Shown here: piece after piece, positions 44,164-52,429 of the stretch | Layout: the number at the start of each line of letters is the position of its first letter | Position numbering within the stretch: position 1 is the first letter of the stretch | Source: Pseudomonadales bacterium | GTDB taxonomy: Bacteria; Pseudomonadota; Gammaproteobacteria; Pseudomonadales; DT-91 | Direction: 5' to 3' | Length of the DNA stretch: 64,000 bases | Assembly: GCA_013215055.1 (NCBI GenBank) | Contig: JABSRQ010000007.1 | Span: forward strand, 124,001 to 188,000 | Notes under the pieces: generated by a model | What the model was told of the DNA's origin: nothing | Database searches by the model: none | Seen by the model: only the letters and a program-made list of their open reading frames with translations | Translations under genes and position numbers: made by a program

Positions 44164-44268
44164 ACGTTGAAGCCAAGCGGCTTTAACAAGCTATCGGTGA
44201 AGTAACCGATCACACGTAAACTACGTCTAAGCCTTTTATCTGCCGGTGTTTATCACCGGCATTTTTTT
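44164..44268 (+). ncRNA. Candidate small regulatory RNA (~105 nt) with intrinsic terminator
   Basis: It starts about 7 nt after the -10 of copy 6 and contains no ORF. Hairpin 1: GTTGAAGCC-AAGC-GGCTTTAAC (44166-44187, one G-U pair). Hairpin 2: ATCGGT-GAAGTA-ACCGAT (44193-44210). Then an ACGT-containing mini-stem, and the terminator TGCCGGTG-TTTAT-CACCGGCA followed by seven T (44241-44268). Promoter, stable stems and terminator in this order are what one expects of a trans-acting sRNA. No known family is recognised. The end sits 23 bp from the converging 44291 gene. Confidence 0.68.
44241..44268 (+). terminator. Strong intrinsic terminator of the candidate sRNA
   Basis: Perfect 8-bp GC-rich stem TGCCGGTG / CACCGGCA, loop TTTAT, then TTTTTTT. 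The plus-strand orientation has no protein gene before it. Confidence 0.9.
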
Positions 44269-44290
44269 CTCACAGATTAAGCATCAGCCT

Positions 44291-44887
44291 TTAATGGCTA
44301 TCAAACATGGTAGAAACCAGAGCCAGTAAAACTGGCACATTATCGCTAGCTTTGGCACCGTTATAGCTGAACAGAACCTTATGATTATTATCCACCAAGA
44401 CCATTCTATCGTTGGCGCTGATATCCTTGGTAATGACCTGTATTACCGTGCAGTGAATATAATCCTCTTTGATAAGCTCTTTTAATTGTTGTGCCCGTTT
44501 CCGAGAATGACTGGCGACAATCACAAGACCCTGTGCATTAATCTGCTGACGATAAGGTTCATTAAACAGACGCATATTTTCAGATAAAACATCGCCTACC
44601 TCTAATAATCGCAGGTACTGCTGCTGCATAGGATTAACACAGATGGACATATCCAATAACTGCATACCCTGTTCAATCGCTGTATTTGACATATCGTTCT
44701 CCTTTAAAGGGCTGCTGACAAAGTGACCTGGCTGTGCTTCTGAAAAGGTGAAAGTACTATGCCGATCAAAATCGTTAACACTTTTTTTACTGGCAACTGA
44801 CGGTGGTGCTTCATTATTTAAATGACACTGGCAATGACTAACTGCAGCATCCATATCATGTCTATTTTGTGACGTTCTTTGAGTCAT
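44291..44887 (-). CDS. Hypothetical protein with two candidate starts (198 or 133 aa)
   Basis: Unrecognised. The frame has two well-placed starts. The ATG at 44887 (MTQRTSQNRHDMDAAV) has AAAGGAG before it. The ATG at 44692 (MSNTAIEQGMQLLDM) also has AAAGGAG and would give a compact domain. The C-terminal 80 residues show an alternating strand/helix pattern (GLVIVASHSRKRAQQLKEL, CTVIQVITKDI, DRMVLVDNNHKVLFSYNG) that looks thioredoxin-like in outline, without a CxxC. The first 65 residues are low-complexity with His/Cys (SHCQCH). It may be two products from one gene. Confidence 0.6.
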   Translation of the reverse strand: MTQRTSQNRHDMDAAVSHCQCHLNNEAPPSVASKKSVNDFDRHSTFTFSEAQPGHFVSSPLKENDMSNTAIEQGMQLLDMSICVNPMQQQYLRLLEVGDVLSENMRLFNEPYRQQINAQGLVIVASHSRKRAQQLKELIKEDYIHCTVIQVITKDISANDRMVLVDNNHKVLFSYNGAKASDNVPVLLALVSTMFDSH

Positions 44888-44944
44888 ATGGATCTCCTTT
44901 GTTAGGATCATTAAAGCGCATGCCATCAAGAGATGGGTGGGCAA

Positions 44945-45243
44945 GGTGAAATTAAAAAATGCCCGCCATGCCGATTCGTTTTAAATAGTCCTGCTGCATT
45001 GGCTATAGACAGAGAAGCCATAGGGTATTCCCTGGGAACTGAGCAAGTGATATTGCGGAGCTTGCCTGCCGTTACCCGAAAACGGCGTTGTTAATATTTC
45101 CAATCGGCGATGCAGTGTTTTTTTTTATGTCAAACGCCCTGCATCATTTTATCCCGGATTGTTAGCCTGTATATATCCCAAAAATAGCGATGGCATTGCA
45201 GGAGTCCTGCAATCAAATTGACCCATAAAAAAGAGGGCTCATA
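44945..45243. other. Intergenic region upstream of the small membrane protein and barrel
   Basis: No gene. It holds a hairpin ATTGCAG-GAGTC-CTGCAAT (about 45194-45212) just before the 39-aa ORF. A clear promoter was not identified, and the direct-repeat motif is absent here. Confidence 0.4.
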
Positions 45244-45363
45244 ATGGAAAGTTCAACAAGTATTTATTTAGGCACGTGGAAAACTACAGCCCTGGACATA
45301 GCCATGATACTGGCTTGTTACCTGATACTTATATCTGCTGTTATCGAGGGAGTGTCATTATGA
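45244..45363 (+). CDS. Small membrane peptide (39 aa) coupled to a barrel gene
   Basis: MESSTSIYLGTWKTTALDIA then MILACYLILISAVIEGVSL. It has one hydrophobic helix at the C-terminal half. Ribosome site GAGGG lies before the ATG, and its TGA overlaps the ATG of the next gene (ATGA), so translation of the barrel protein is probably coupled to it. The function is unknown. It could be a leader peptide or a genuine single-span protein. Confidence 0.5.
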   Translation: MESSTSIYLGTWKTTALDIAMILACYLILISAVIEGVSL

Positions 45364-46142
45364 GTGTTATCCATCAGATTAAAAAAACGTGCTGTGTCAG
45401 CCTGCTATCACTTTCTGCTATGTCTCAGGCTGGAGAGTGGACCATCAGTGCGCCCATCCATATGCCCAATCTGGATATCGGCGATGGCGCCATACAAGCC
45501 GATGTTCAGGATCTGGCCAAGATGGCCAATGCCTATATGACATTTGGACTCAAATACGAAAGTGGAGACCAGTTCTATAAATATCAGGGCTGGCATGGCG
45601 GTTACGCCAATAGCGCCAGCATTGGTTTGGGCGATCTAATGGAAGCGCTGGATAAGCCATTCCCTCCAAATAAGGATGGAGAGATAGGCGCAGGATTCCA
45701 GCTTTACCAAACCATCCATGCCTTCGACTTCGGCCATAAGCTTTATGAAAATGGCGGATTCCGTGTATACGGCACTTTGGGTCTGCGTGACTATGATATG
45801 GAAATCACCGCCTACGGCTGGATACAAACCGATGGAGGAGTCCCTGGGAATGGCCCAGGCAGCACGCCGATTGATGAAAGCGCTTCGGTCTATCTTAATG
45901 AGCATTGGACAGAAGCAACAATGGGCCTCTATGCAGAATATGATTTATCCAAAAATGGCATGTTAGATATCTCTTATTCCAGGGGTCACAAAGGTAGTGA
46001 GCGATCCGAGGCTGCATACAGATATAACTTTGGCGAATCGGGCTGGTTTACCCGCACAGGCTTGCGTAAAGACACATTTGAAGTTGATGGTTTAGTTATA
46101 GAGGAGTCTGGTTTCTTAGTGGAATTTGGTTATACATTCTAA
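45360..46142 (+). CDS. Predicted outer-membrane beta-barrel protein, unknown family
   Basis: A 260-aa exported protein, starting at the ATG at 45360 (MSVIHQIKKTCCVSLLSL) with GAGGGAG upstream and a signal ending SQAGEWT. The mature part has alternating aromatic strands (FRVYGTLGLRDYDMEITAYG, GLYAEYDLSKNGMLDISYSR) and a terminal VEFGYTF, as in eight- to twelve-strand barrels. It contains an extended Gly/Pro loop (GGVPGNGPGS). No domain is recognised. Upstream extension to 45276 is unlikely. Confidence 0.72.
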   Translation: MSVIHQIKKTCCVSLLSLSAMSQAGEWTISAPIHMPNLDIGDGAIQADVQDLAKMANAYMTFGLKYESGDQFYKYQGWHGGYANSASIGLGDLMEALDKPFPPNKDGEIGAGFQLYQTIHAFDFGHKLYENGGFRVYGTLGLRDYDMEITAYGWIQTDGGVPGNGPGSTPIDESASVYLNEHWTEATMGLYAEYDLSKNGMLDISYSRGHKGSERSEAAYRYNFGESGWFTRTGLRKDTFEVDGLVIEESGFLVEFGYTF

Positions 46143-46279
46143 TCGATGAGCTTAGAAAAAAAGTAAGCAGCGACTCGGCATCAGCGTTAAAAATAAATTT
46201 CCAGATGCCCTGAACAACGTAGAGTAAAAGCGTTTTAATAAGCAACATAAGTTACAAACCAGGTACATAAGGGGACGTC

Positions 46280-46771
46280 ATGTTTAAGAGAATTATATTG
46301 TCATTATCGTTAGCAACAATCACATACAACGCACAAGCAGAAACCGTTGGTGAGAGTTTATCCGCTCTGAGCTTTGAGACCATACCCAATAACTTCAGTT
46401 ATGCCCCTAACGGTGAAAATCAGCTTATTACCATTTATCCGGCTAAACCATCCTCATCCAAAAATGGTGAGTTTAATCAGCGCGCTCAAGAAAAAGGCAT
46501 CTGCCCATTATCAATTACCGATATTAAAAACAAGGCCTGGTACGCGCCCGTAGCCGTAGTAGAATCCGAGATGAAAAAGGAAGCCAATTCGGAAAAAAAC
46601 ACGCTGGGCTGTATTGTTTCCGGTGATTACGATGGAAAAGCCATAGAACAGTGGAATTTAAAAAATGAAGCGGTGACGATGGTTGTCGATGGTAATGGAA
46701 AGATTATATTTTTGGCCTATGGCCTATTAGATGATGAACAAGAACAGAAAGTCTTCGCCTTGTTCTCTTAA
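46280..46771 (+). CDS. Exported protein of unknown function (163 aa)
   Basis: Signal peptide MFKRIILSLSLATITYNAQA is followed by a mature alpha/beta protein with two cysteines (GICPLS, LGCIVS), probably a disulfide. A segment AVTMVVDGNGKIIFLAYGLL ends with an acidic helix DDEQEQKVFALF. The family is not recognised. Ribosome site AAGGGGAC. It sits alone between the barrel gene and the converging HTH gene. Confidence 0.7.
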   Translation: MFKRIILSLSLATITYNAQAETVGESLSALSFETIPNNFSYAPNGENQLITIYPAKPSSSKNGEFNQRAQEKGICPLSITDIKNKAWYAPVAVVESEMKKEANSEKNTLGCIVSGDYDGKAIEQWNLKNEAVTMVVDGNGKIIFLAYGLLDDEQEQKVFALFS

Positions 46772-46902
46772 CGAGTCGCCTGTTCCTGGCGTTTTCAGTA
46801 GCTGTCTTTCCGGACAGCTAAGAATAGATGCCAGCCGCAGTATAGGTTCACTACTATGCCTTCTGGCGGAGAGGTTCTAAAGAACTAACATTCAGGCCAT
46901 GC

Positions 46903-47841
46903 TCATTGACGGGACAAGTTAATGGATAAAGAGCTGGCCAATATTTTTTCACGGCTGATCTTATAACTCAGATTTTTGTAGCGGCGGCCATTCAGTTTAA
47001 CCCCCTCTTTTTTCCCCTTAAGCTCTTCTCCGGCACAGATATAATCGGCACCCAACAACTCCAAGGTTTTAACGCCCACATCGCTACGTGCCCTGGCTGC
47101 AATGCACTCGAGTTGATTATCTTCGGCAATGATTGATAAGACCATGGCATTGATATCTATATGAATCTCTTTTGTTCCCGAATATAAACTCAGGGAATAT
47201 AGAAAGCCTGGGGCATCGACACTGGCCAGATGTTCGCTGTTCAGATTCATCTCATCAAGCCGATAATGCAAGAGAGCCTCAAGGTATTCAGGTTTAACAC
47301 GTAATAAAATCAGATGCCCCGACAACAAGCCGTTCACCTCATACATTATCGCCGTCGTCGAATCAAAGGCCAGTATGTCCGCCAGCCATTGTCCATCCCA
47401 ATGATCACGTTGACGACTGAGGTTATCTTGAAAACAGGCTATCTGTGTCGCATAGTGCAGGCTCTTTTGTTTCGAGATATCAACCTTTTCGAAATCCGCT
47501 CGCCTGTCAACATAGGGATGTGCTCCCAACACATGGGAAAATTCCATATTCTGGTTTAATAGCTTTTCAAAGCTATCCAGGTTTCTGAGCTGACCGATGT
47601 TAAAGTTTTTATCCGCAAGAATGTGCTGAGGTTCATCCCCAAAAAATTGCATCATTAATACCTGACGCTGAATACTGGGACTGATCTTGCCCCTCTCCCA
47701 GCGGCTGATAGCTTGCGCGTCAATATCTTTGAACTCGTCATTAAATGCTATCAGTGCATCCGCTAACTGCTCCTGTAGCAAATCACGCTCGTCACGGCGC
47801 CTGCACATATAGTCTTGAATATCCTTGAATGATTCCTGCAT
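46903..47841 (-). CDS. XRE-type HTH transcriptional regulator with large C-terminal domain
   Basis: A 312-aa regulator. The N-terminal Cro/C1 HTH (about 10-70) contains LLQEQLADALIAFN and DAQAISRWERGKISPS, the recognition helix region. The remaining 230 residues may be an effector-binding domain, with an acetyltransferase-like pattern (TAIMYEVNGLLSGHLILLRV, YSLSLYSGTKEIHIDINAM), but the family is not certain. Start at 47841 (MQESFKDIQ), preceded by GGGAG. It is divergent from the multiheme cytochrome, with an inverted repeat between them that is a candidate operator. Confidence 0.75.
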   Translation of the reverse strand: MQESFKDIQDYMCRRRDERDLLQEQLADALIAFNDEFKDIDAQAISRWERGKISPSIQRQVLMMQFFGDEPQHILADKNFNIGQLRNLDSFEKLLNQNMEFSHVLGAHPYVDRRADFEKVDISKQKSLHYATQIACFQDNLSRQRDHWDGQWLADILAFDSTTAIMYEVNGLLSGHLILLRVKPEYLEALLHYRLDEMNLNSEHLASVDAPGFLYSLSLYSGTKEIHIDINAMVLSIIAEDNQLECIAARARSDVGVKTLELLGADYICAGEELKGKKEGVKLNGRRYKNLSYKISREKILASSLSINLSRQ

Positions 47842-48010
47842 ACCCACTCCCATTGCCTTTAATAGTTTCGGCGTTAAATATAGCTGGACGACATCAGCAA
47901 AATAAAATTCGTATCATATGCTTAAGCGCTTTATATAAACAGACAAGGGATAAACAAACAAGATCAAAAAATAAGACAACCAGTCGCGCCATACAAATCA
48001 CATAAGTTTC

Positions 48011-48028
48011 TTTATCGCCTGCGATAAA
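48011..48028. promoter_or_regulatory. Candidate operator between the HTH regulator and the cytochrome gene
   Basis: Perfect inverted repeat TTTATCGC-CT-GCGATAAA, followed directly by TTGACA (48029-48034). It is suited to a dimeric repressor or activator, such as the divergent XRE protein. Binding is inference. Confidence 0.5.
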
Positions 48029-48097
48029 TTGACAAACACTGCAAGTTATTAAAAAGCCACGTATGATAATGGCAGATATTTTTAGGGGTTGGCGATA

Positions 48098-50347
48098 GTG
48101 AATACGATCAAAAAGTTTGTGTGGTTTTATGGGTTTATTATCAGCCTGATAGTCTGTGCACAAACGTCAACCGCACAGACACTGGCATCGCAGCAAGCAG
48201 CTTATGTAGGCAGCCAAAGCTGTAAAACCTGCCATCAAGAAGCCTATCAAAAATGGCAGACCTCACATCACTTCCAGGCCATGCTCAAAGCCGACCAACA
48301 CTCTGTTCGTGGTGACTTTGATAATGCGGTCTTCGAATATGCCGGCCTGAAACACCGTTTCACTAACAAAAACGGTAAATATTACGTCACTACCGATAAT
48401 GCCGATGGCCAGCTGGAAACCTTTGAGATCGCCTATACCTTTGGTTTTACACCGCTGCAGCAATATTTGATTGCGATGCCCGATGGCCGCTATCAAACCC
48501 TGAGCATCACCTGGGATGACCGCCCCCAAAAACAAGGTGGCCAGCACTGGTACCACCTCTATCCCGATGAAACTATCAAAGCCGGTGATGCCCTGCACTG
48601 GACCGGACACTATCAAAACTGGAATACTCGCTGCGCCGCCTGCCATTCGACGGATTTACAGAAAAATTATCAGATAGAATCCAATACATTTTCTACGACG
48701 TTTTCCGAGATCAATGTGGCCTGTGAAGCCTGCCATGGGCCGGCCGAAAACCACCTGAAATGGGCTCAGTCGACAACAAAAAATTCACAGAAGAATACCG
48801 ACAAAGGTATTTTATCGTTGAGCGATGCCGGCAATTGGACATTTTCACCCGGTCAAAAAATAGCCCACAGGGTGGATAAAAAACACCCAACAACACAAGT
48901 CGATACCTGCGCGTCCTGTCACTCGCTGCGCACCGAACTTAAACCCATGCAGGCCGGCACGGCATTCAGTGATCAACATGGCCTGCGTCTACTGGAAACG
49001 GCCTATTACCAAACCGATGGTCAGGTACGGGAAGAAGTTTATGTCTATGGCTCCTTCCTGCAAAGCAAGATGGCCGAGGCTGGCGTCGTCTGCAGTAACT
49101 GCCATGATGCCCACAGTGGCGAAGTGATAGGTGGCAAAGAAAACGTCTGCATGCAGTGCCATGATTCACAGACCTATAACCGCCCCAGTCATCACCAGCA
49201 TACGGTCGGCCAAGCCGGCAGTTTCTGTGTCGACTGCCATATGCCTGAGACCACCTATATGGGTGTCGATGCCAGACGTGATCACAGCTTCCGTATTCCA
49301 CACCCGGAATTAAGTGATGAATTTAATACCTCTAATGCCTGTACCGGATGCCACAACAAAAAAAGCAATGCCTGGGCAACACAGCAACGCGAATTTTGGC
49401 CTAACAAAAAACTGCTGTCTGCCGGGCCTGATGTCGACTACACCCGCCTGTTAGCCGCCAGCAATGCCGGAGACCCTGGCGTATTAACACCTCTGATTGA
49501 GTTGATAAACAACCCAAAACAGCCCTATATCAAACGTGCCACGGCCCTGCTCAATCTGGCTAACTACCCATCACAGCCAGCCTTTTCAACATCGATGGCG
49601 ATTTTACAAGATGATAGCGCGCTGTTACGCGCGGCAGCTATTCGCTCTTTAGCCTATGTTCCGCAGCAGAAACGCCGCGGTTATGTCTCGTTGCTAAATG
49701 ATTCAAGTAAATCGGTACGCATGGAGCTGGCGCCTTTTCTTGCCGGTTTATCCACACAGAATATGCCAGAAGCCATCACAGATATGATGGGTGAATTGTA
49801 TAGAGAATATATTCAGCTGCAGATGATGCAGGCCGATCAACCTTCGGCACAGTTATCGCTGGGGAATTTTTATCTGAGCCTGAACGCCTCTGCCGAGGCC
49901 ATAAAAGCCTACCAGCAAGCCCTGGTTATTTCTCCCAGCTTTGTACCGGCCCTGTTAAATCTATCCGATTTATATCGACAGTTTGGCGATGAAAAACAGG
50001 CCATATTGTATTTACAGCAAGCCGTCACAAAAGCCCCGGATTCAGCCTCGGCCGCCCATGCCATGGGCCTGGCAAAAATACGTATCAAACAAAACCATGA
50101 GGCCATGAACTACCTGAAAAAAGCCGTTGAACTGAATGCCAACAATAGCCGCTTCGCCTATGTCTACGCCGTGGCATTACATTCCGATGGGCAGGTAAAA
50201 AAGGCCTTGGCCGCGGCTCAGGCCGGATTAAAAACCAACGGCAATAGCCCCGAGTTATTACAATTCATGGTTTCAACCTTGCAGGCCGAAGGGCGTTATA
50301 TGGAAGCTGCGGGCTATAAAAGCCGCCTGGATAAATTAACGCCGTAA
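48098..50347 (+). CDS. Periplasmic octaheme c-type cytochrome with TPR repeats
   Basis: A 749-aa exported protein. Signal peptide ends TSTAQTLAS. Eight CXXCH haem sites: CKTCH, CAACH, CEACH, CASCH, CSNCH, CMQCH, CVDCH, CTGCH, spread over about 35-435. It resembles the cytochrome c554/multiheme group. Residues about 440-560 form helical repeats (HEAT-like: TRLLAASNAGDPGVLTPL), then TPR units (about 590-740; AIKAYQQALVISPSFVPALL, AILYLQQAVTKAPDSA). It is likely an electron-transfer enzyme or a haem scaffold. Start is GTG at 48098 with AGGGG upstream; an in-frame TTG at 48089 is too close to it. Confidence 0.9.
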   Translation: MNTIKKFVWFYGFIISLIVCAQTSTAQTLASQQAAYVGSQSCKTCHQEAYQKWQTSHHFQAMLKADQHSVRGDFDNAVFEYAGLKHRFTNKNGKYYVTTDNADGQLETFEIAYTFGFTPLQQYLIAMPDGRYQTLSITWDDRPQKQGGQHWYHLYPDETIKAGDALHWTGHYQNWNTRCAACHSTDLQKNYQIESNTFSTTFSEINVACEACHGPAENHLKWAQSTTKNSQKNTDKGILSLSDAGNWTFSPGQKIAHRVDKKHPTTQVDTCASCHSLRTELKPMQAGTAFSDQHGLRLLETAYYQTDGQVREEVYVYGSFLQSKMAEAGVVCSNCHDAHSGEVIGGKENVCMQCHDSQTYNRPSHHQHTVGQAGSFCVDCHMPETTYMGVDARRDHSFRIPHPELSDEFNTSNACTGCHNKKSNAWATQQREFWPNKKLLSAGPDVDYTRLLAASNAGDPGVLTPLIELINNPKQPYIKRATALLNLANYPSQPAFSTSMAILQDDSALLRAAAIRSLAYVPQQKRRGYVSLLNDSSKSVRMELAPFLAGLSTQNMPEAITDMMGELYREYIQLQMMQADQPSAQLSLGNFYLSLNASAEAIKAYQQALVISPSFVPALLNLSDLYRQFGDEKQAILYLQQAVTKAPDSASAAHAMGLAKIRIKQNHEAMNYLKKAVELNANNSRFAYVYAVALHSDGQVKKALAAAQAGLKTNGNSPELLQFMVSTLQAEGRYMEAAGYKSRLDKLTP

Positions 50348-50471
50348 CCGTGTAAAGAGCATAACAATAGAGGCGTTAACTCCAGACCGGGACGATAACG
50401 CTGGGTGACTATTTCGACATTATCCACCAGGGCTGGAAATAAACGTATTCTGAACCGGATGGACGCGGATT

Positions 50472-52184
50472 TTATTCCGGTGGCTTAGCGTAATGAATGG
50501 GTTTATTGGGTTCTACAACACCATTGATAGCGGCATAGGATTGCCAGCTTTTTGCCAATGCTTTTAAACGTTGAGGGTATTTTTTAGCTAAATCTACAAT
50601 CTCGCCTGGATCTGTCGTTAAATCATAAAGCTGCCATCTATCGGTACCGTATGGTGCTGGTGCCTTAAAAATTTTCCACTGGCCCTGACGATAAGCTCTG
50701 ATACCAAATAACTCACCACCAAAGCCCCGCTGCTCAAAAGCATTACCGTTACCACCTTGTATCAGCTTATTGAGGGCTAAGCCCTGCATGGCCAAGCTTG
50801 TGACGGAGTCTTGCGGAAATGGGTGTTTTGCAGCGGCAACTTCCAGCAATGTCGGCATGATATCCATAACATGTACCGGTGTAGAAATTGGCTTAGCCGC
50901 CTTTTTCCAGTTGGCTGGCGGCTTGATAACTAACGGGCTTAGTACACCGCCCTGGGTTTGATAACCCTTCATCAGACGTAAAGGCGCGGCCAAACCATAG
51001 GCCCAGCCAGGGCCTATGTCGGTATTGGAACCAGGCAATCCTCGGTTCCCCAGAGCATTGTTGAAGGTCTCGAGAAACTTGATATCGCCATTACTCAACT
51101 TAATATAATCTTCCATGGTGGTTTTACTGGGGCCATTATCGGAGAAGACCAGAAACATCGTATTGTCATATTTGCCCAGTTGTTTCAGGCGTTTTATCAG
51201 GCGCCCAATATTTTCATCGGCGCGGTCTATCATCGCGGCATAGACCTCCATATCCCTGGCGGAAATGGCCTGTGCTTTTTTATCCAGCGTATTCCAGGCC
51301 GGAATCCATTTGGGTCGCGGCTGGGCCTTTACATTGGCCTCGATAAAACCTTTTTCTTTTAAACTCTTCAGGCGACTTTCTTGTAAAACATCCCAACCTT
51401 GATCGTACACAGCCTTATATTTTTTAATCACGTCTTCGGGCGCATGCAAGGGGTTATGTGGTGCGGTAAAAGACAGAAAGGCAAAAAACGGCTGCTCTTT
51501 GCTGGCCTCAATATAGTTGATGAGTTTAGTGGTAAAGAAGTCGGAGGAGTAAAAGTTTTTGGGCAGCTCTACAACCTTGTGACCTTCAACAAAGGTGCTG
51601 GGTTTGGAGGGAAACAGCGGCGTATTATCCCAGTGACTGGCACCACCATTAAGCAAGGCATAACTGTCATCAAAGCCTCGTCCGGCAGGCCAGGTCTCGG
51701 GATTTTTATTACCCAGATGCCACTTGCCCGTCATCATCGTACGGTAGCCGGCATCACGTAAAACCGTAGCCAGGCTGATGACTCGATTATTTAAATACCC
51801 CTCATAACCGGGTTTTCCTTTCTGGTTTTCGGTTGTTCCTGCATGAGAACCGATACCGGTTCTATGATGATCCATGCCGGTCATTAACGAGGCGCGGGAG
51901 GAAGAACAGTTGGGGGTGACATGGAACTGGGTTAACAAGACACCCTGATCAGCCAGCTCATCGATGTTGGGCGTTTGAATCTCGCTACCCATCGCGCCCA
52001 AATCGCTGTAACCGGCATCATCCAGAACAATCATAACGATATTGGGGCGCTCAGCGGCAAACGCCGAGGTCACAGTGGCAAAAAACAAACTGCTGAGTAA
52101 TGCCTTGAATCGACTGCTTGAATGTTCCCGCTGGCGTGTTATCACCTCTTGCTTTATAACACTTAGTGAACGTGTTTTTTTCAT
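50472..52184 (-). CDS. Periplasmic arylsulfatase-family hydrolase (atypical CSSSR active-site motif)
   Basis: A 570-aa exported sulfatase. A long N-region leads to a signal segment ending AFAAERP. Metal ligands are in VLDDAGYSDLG, and the active-site Cys is C93 in NCSSSRASLMTG. KWHLGNKNP, SFTAPHNPLHAP and FSDNGPS complete the sulfatase set. The canonical motif for conversion to formylglycine is CxPxR (sometimes CxAxR). Here the third residue is Ser, so maturation might need a different route. It is divergent from a second sulfatase. The substrate is unknown, with algal sulfated polysaccharide likely for a marine organism. Confidence 0.85.
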   Translation of the reverse strand: MKKTRSLSVIKQEVITRQREHSSSRFKALLSSLFFATVTSAFAAERPNIVMIVLDDAGYSDLGAMGSEIQTPNIDELADQGVLLTQFHVTPNCSSSRASLMTGMDHHRTGIGSHAGTTENQKGKPGYEGYLNNRVISLATVLRDAGYRTMMTGKWHLGNKNPETWPAGRGFDDSYALLNGGASHWDNTPLFPSKPSTFVEGHKVVELPKNFYSSDFFTTKLINYIEASKEQPFFAFLSFTAPHNPLHAPEDVIKKYKAVYDQGWDVLQESRLKSLKEKGFIEANVKAQPRPKWIPAWNTLDKKAQAISARDMEVYAAMIDRADENIGRLIKRLKQLGKYDNTMFLVFSDNGPSKTTMEDYIKLSNGDIKFLETFNNALGNRGLPGSNTDIGPGWAYGLAAPLRLMKGYQTQGGVLSPLVIKPPANWKKAAKPISTPVHVMDIMPTLLEVAAAKHPFPQDSVTSLAMQGLALNKLIQGGNGNAFEQRGFGGELFGIRAYRQGQWKIFKAPAPYGTDRWQLYDLTTDPGEIVDLAKKYPQRLKALAKSWQSYAAINGVVEPNKPIHYAKPPE

Positions 52185-52320
52185 GACGGGGATTCCTCAG
52201 CGAGTGAATAAGGTAAACAGGCAGGCCTGTGTGTTTTGTTATTTTAGGGTAAGCAAGCTTTAGCCTTGCGTCTACAGCAAACAATACATTTCCAGGCCCA
52301 TACACATAAAAATGTCCTAT

Positions 52321-52373
52321 CACACATTGGCAAATAATCTGCACACATCTTTGTGTGCAGGCTTTCTTATAAT
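52321..52373 (+). promoter_or_regulatory. Direct-repeat promoter (copy 7), upstream of sulfatase 2
   Basis: CACACAT at 52321-52327 and again at 52342-52348, a 21-bp period, then -10 TATAAT (52368-52373) after 19 bp. An additional ACACAT lies 20 bp upstream. The proximal repeat is also part of an 8-bp palindrome TGCACACA-TCTT-TGTGTGCA. The start codon is at 52430. Confidence 0.82.
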
Positions 52374-52429
52374 GATCACAGTCATTTAATCCATTGTTTA
52401 AAAAAATAGATCCTAAAAAGGAAACCACT

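Noticed and set aside
47894-48163. Minus-strand frame across the cytochrome promoter
   Set aside because: It spans the operator-like repeat and the cytochrome signal peptide, with no ribosome site.
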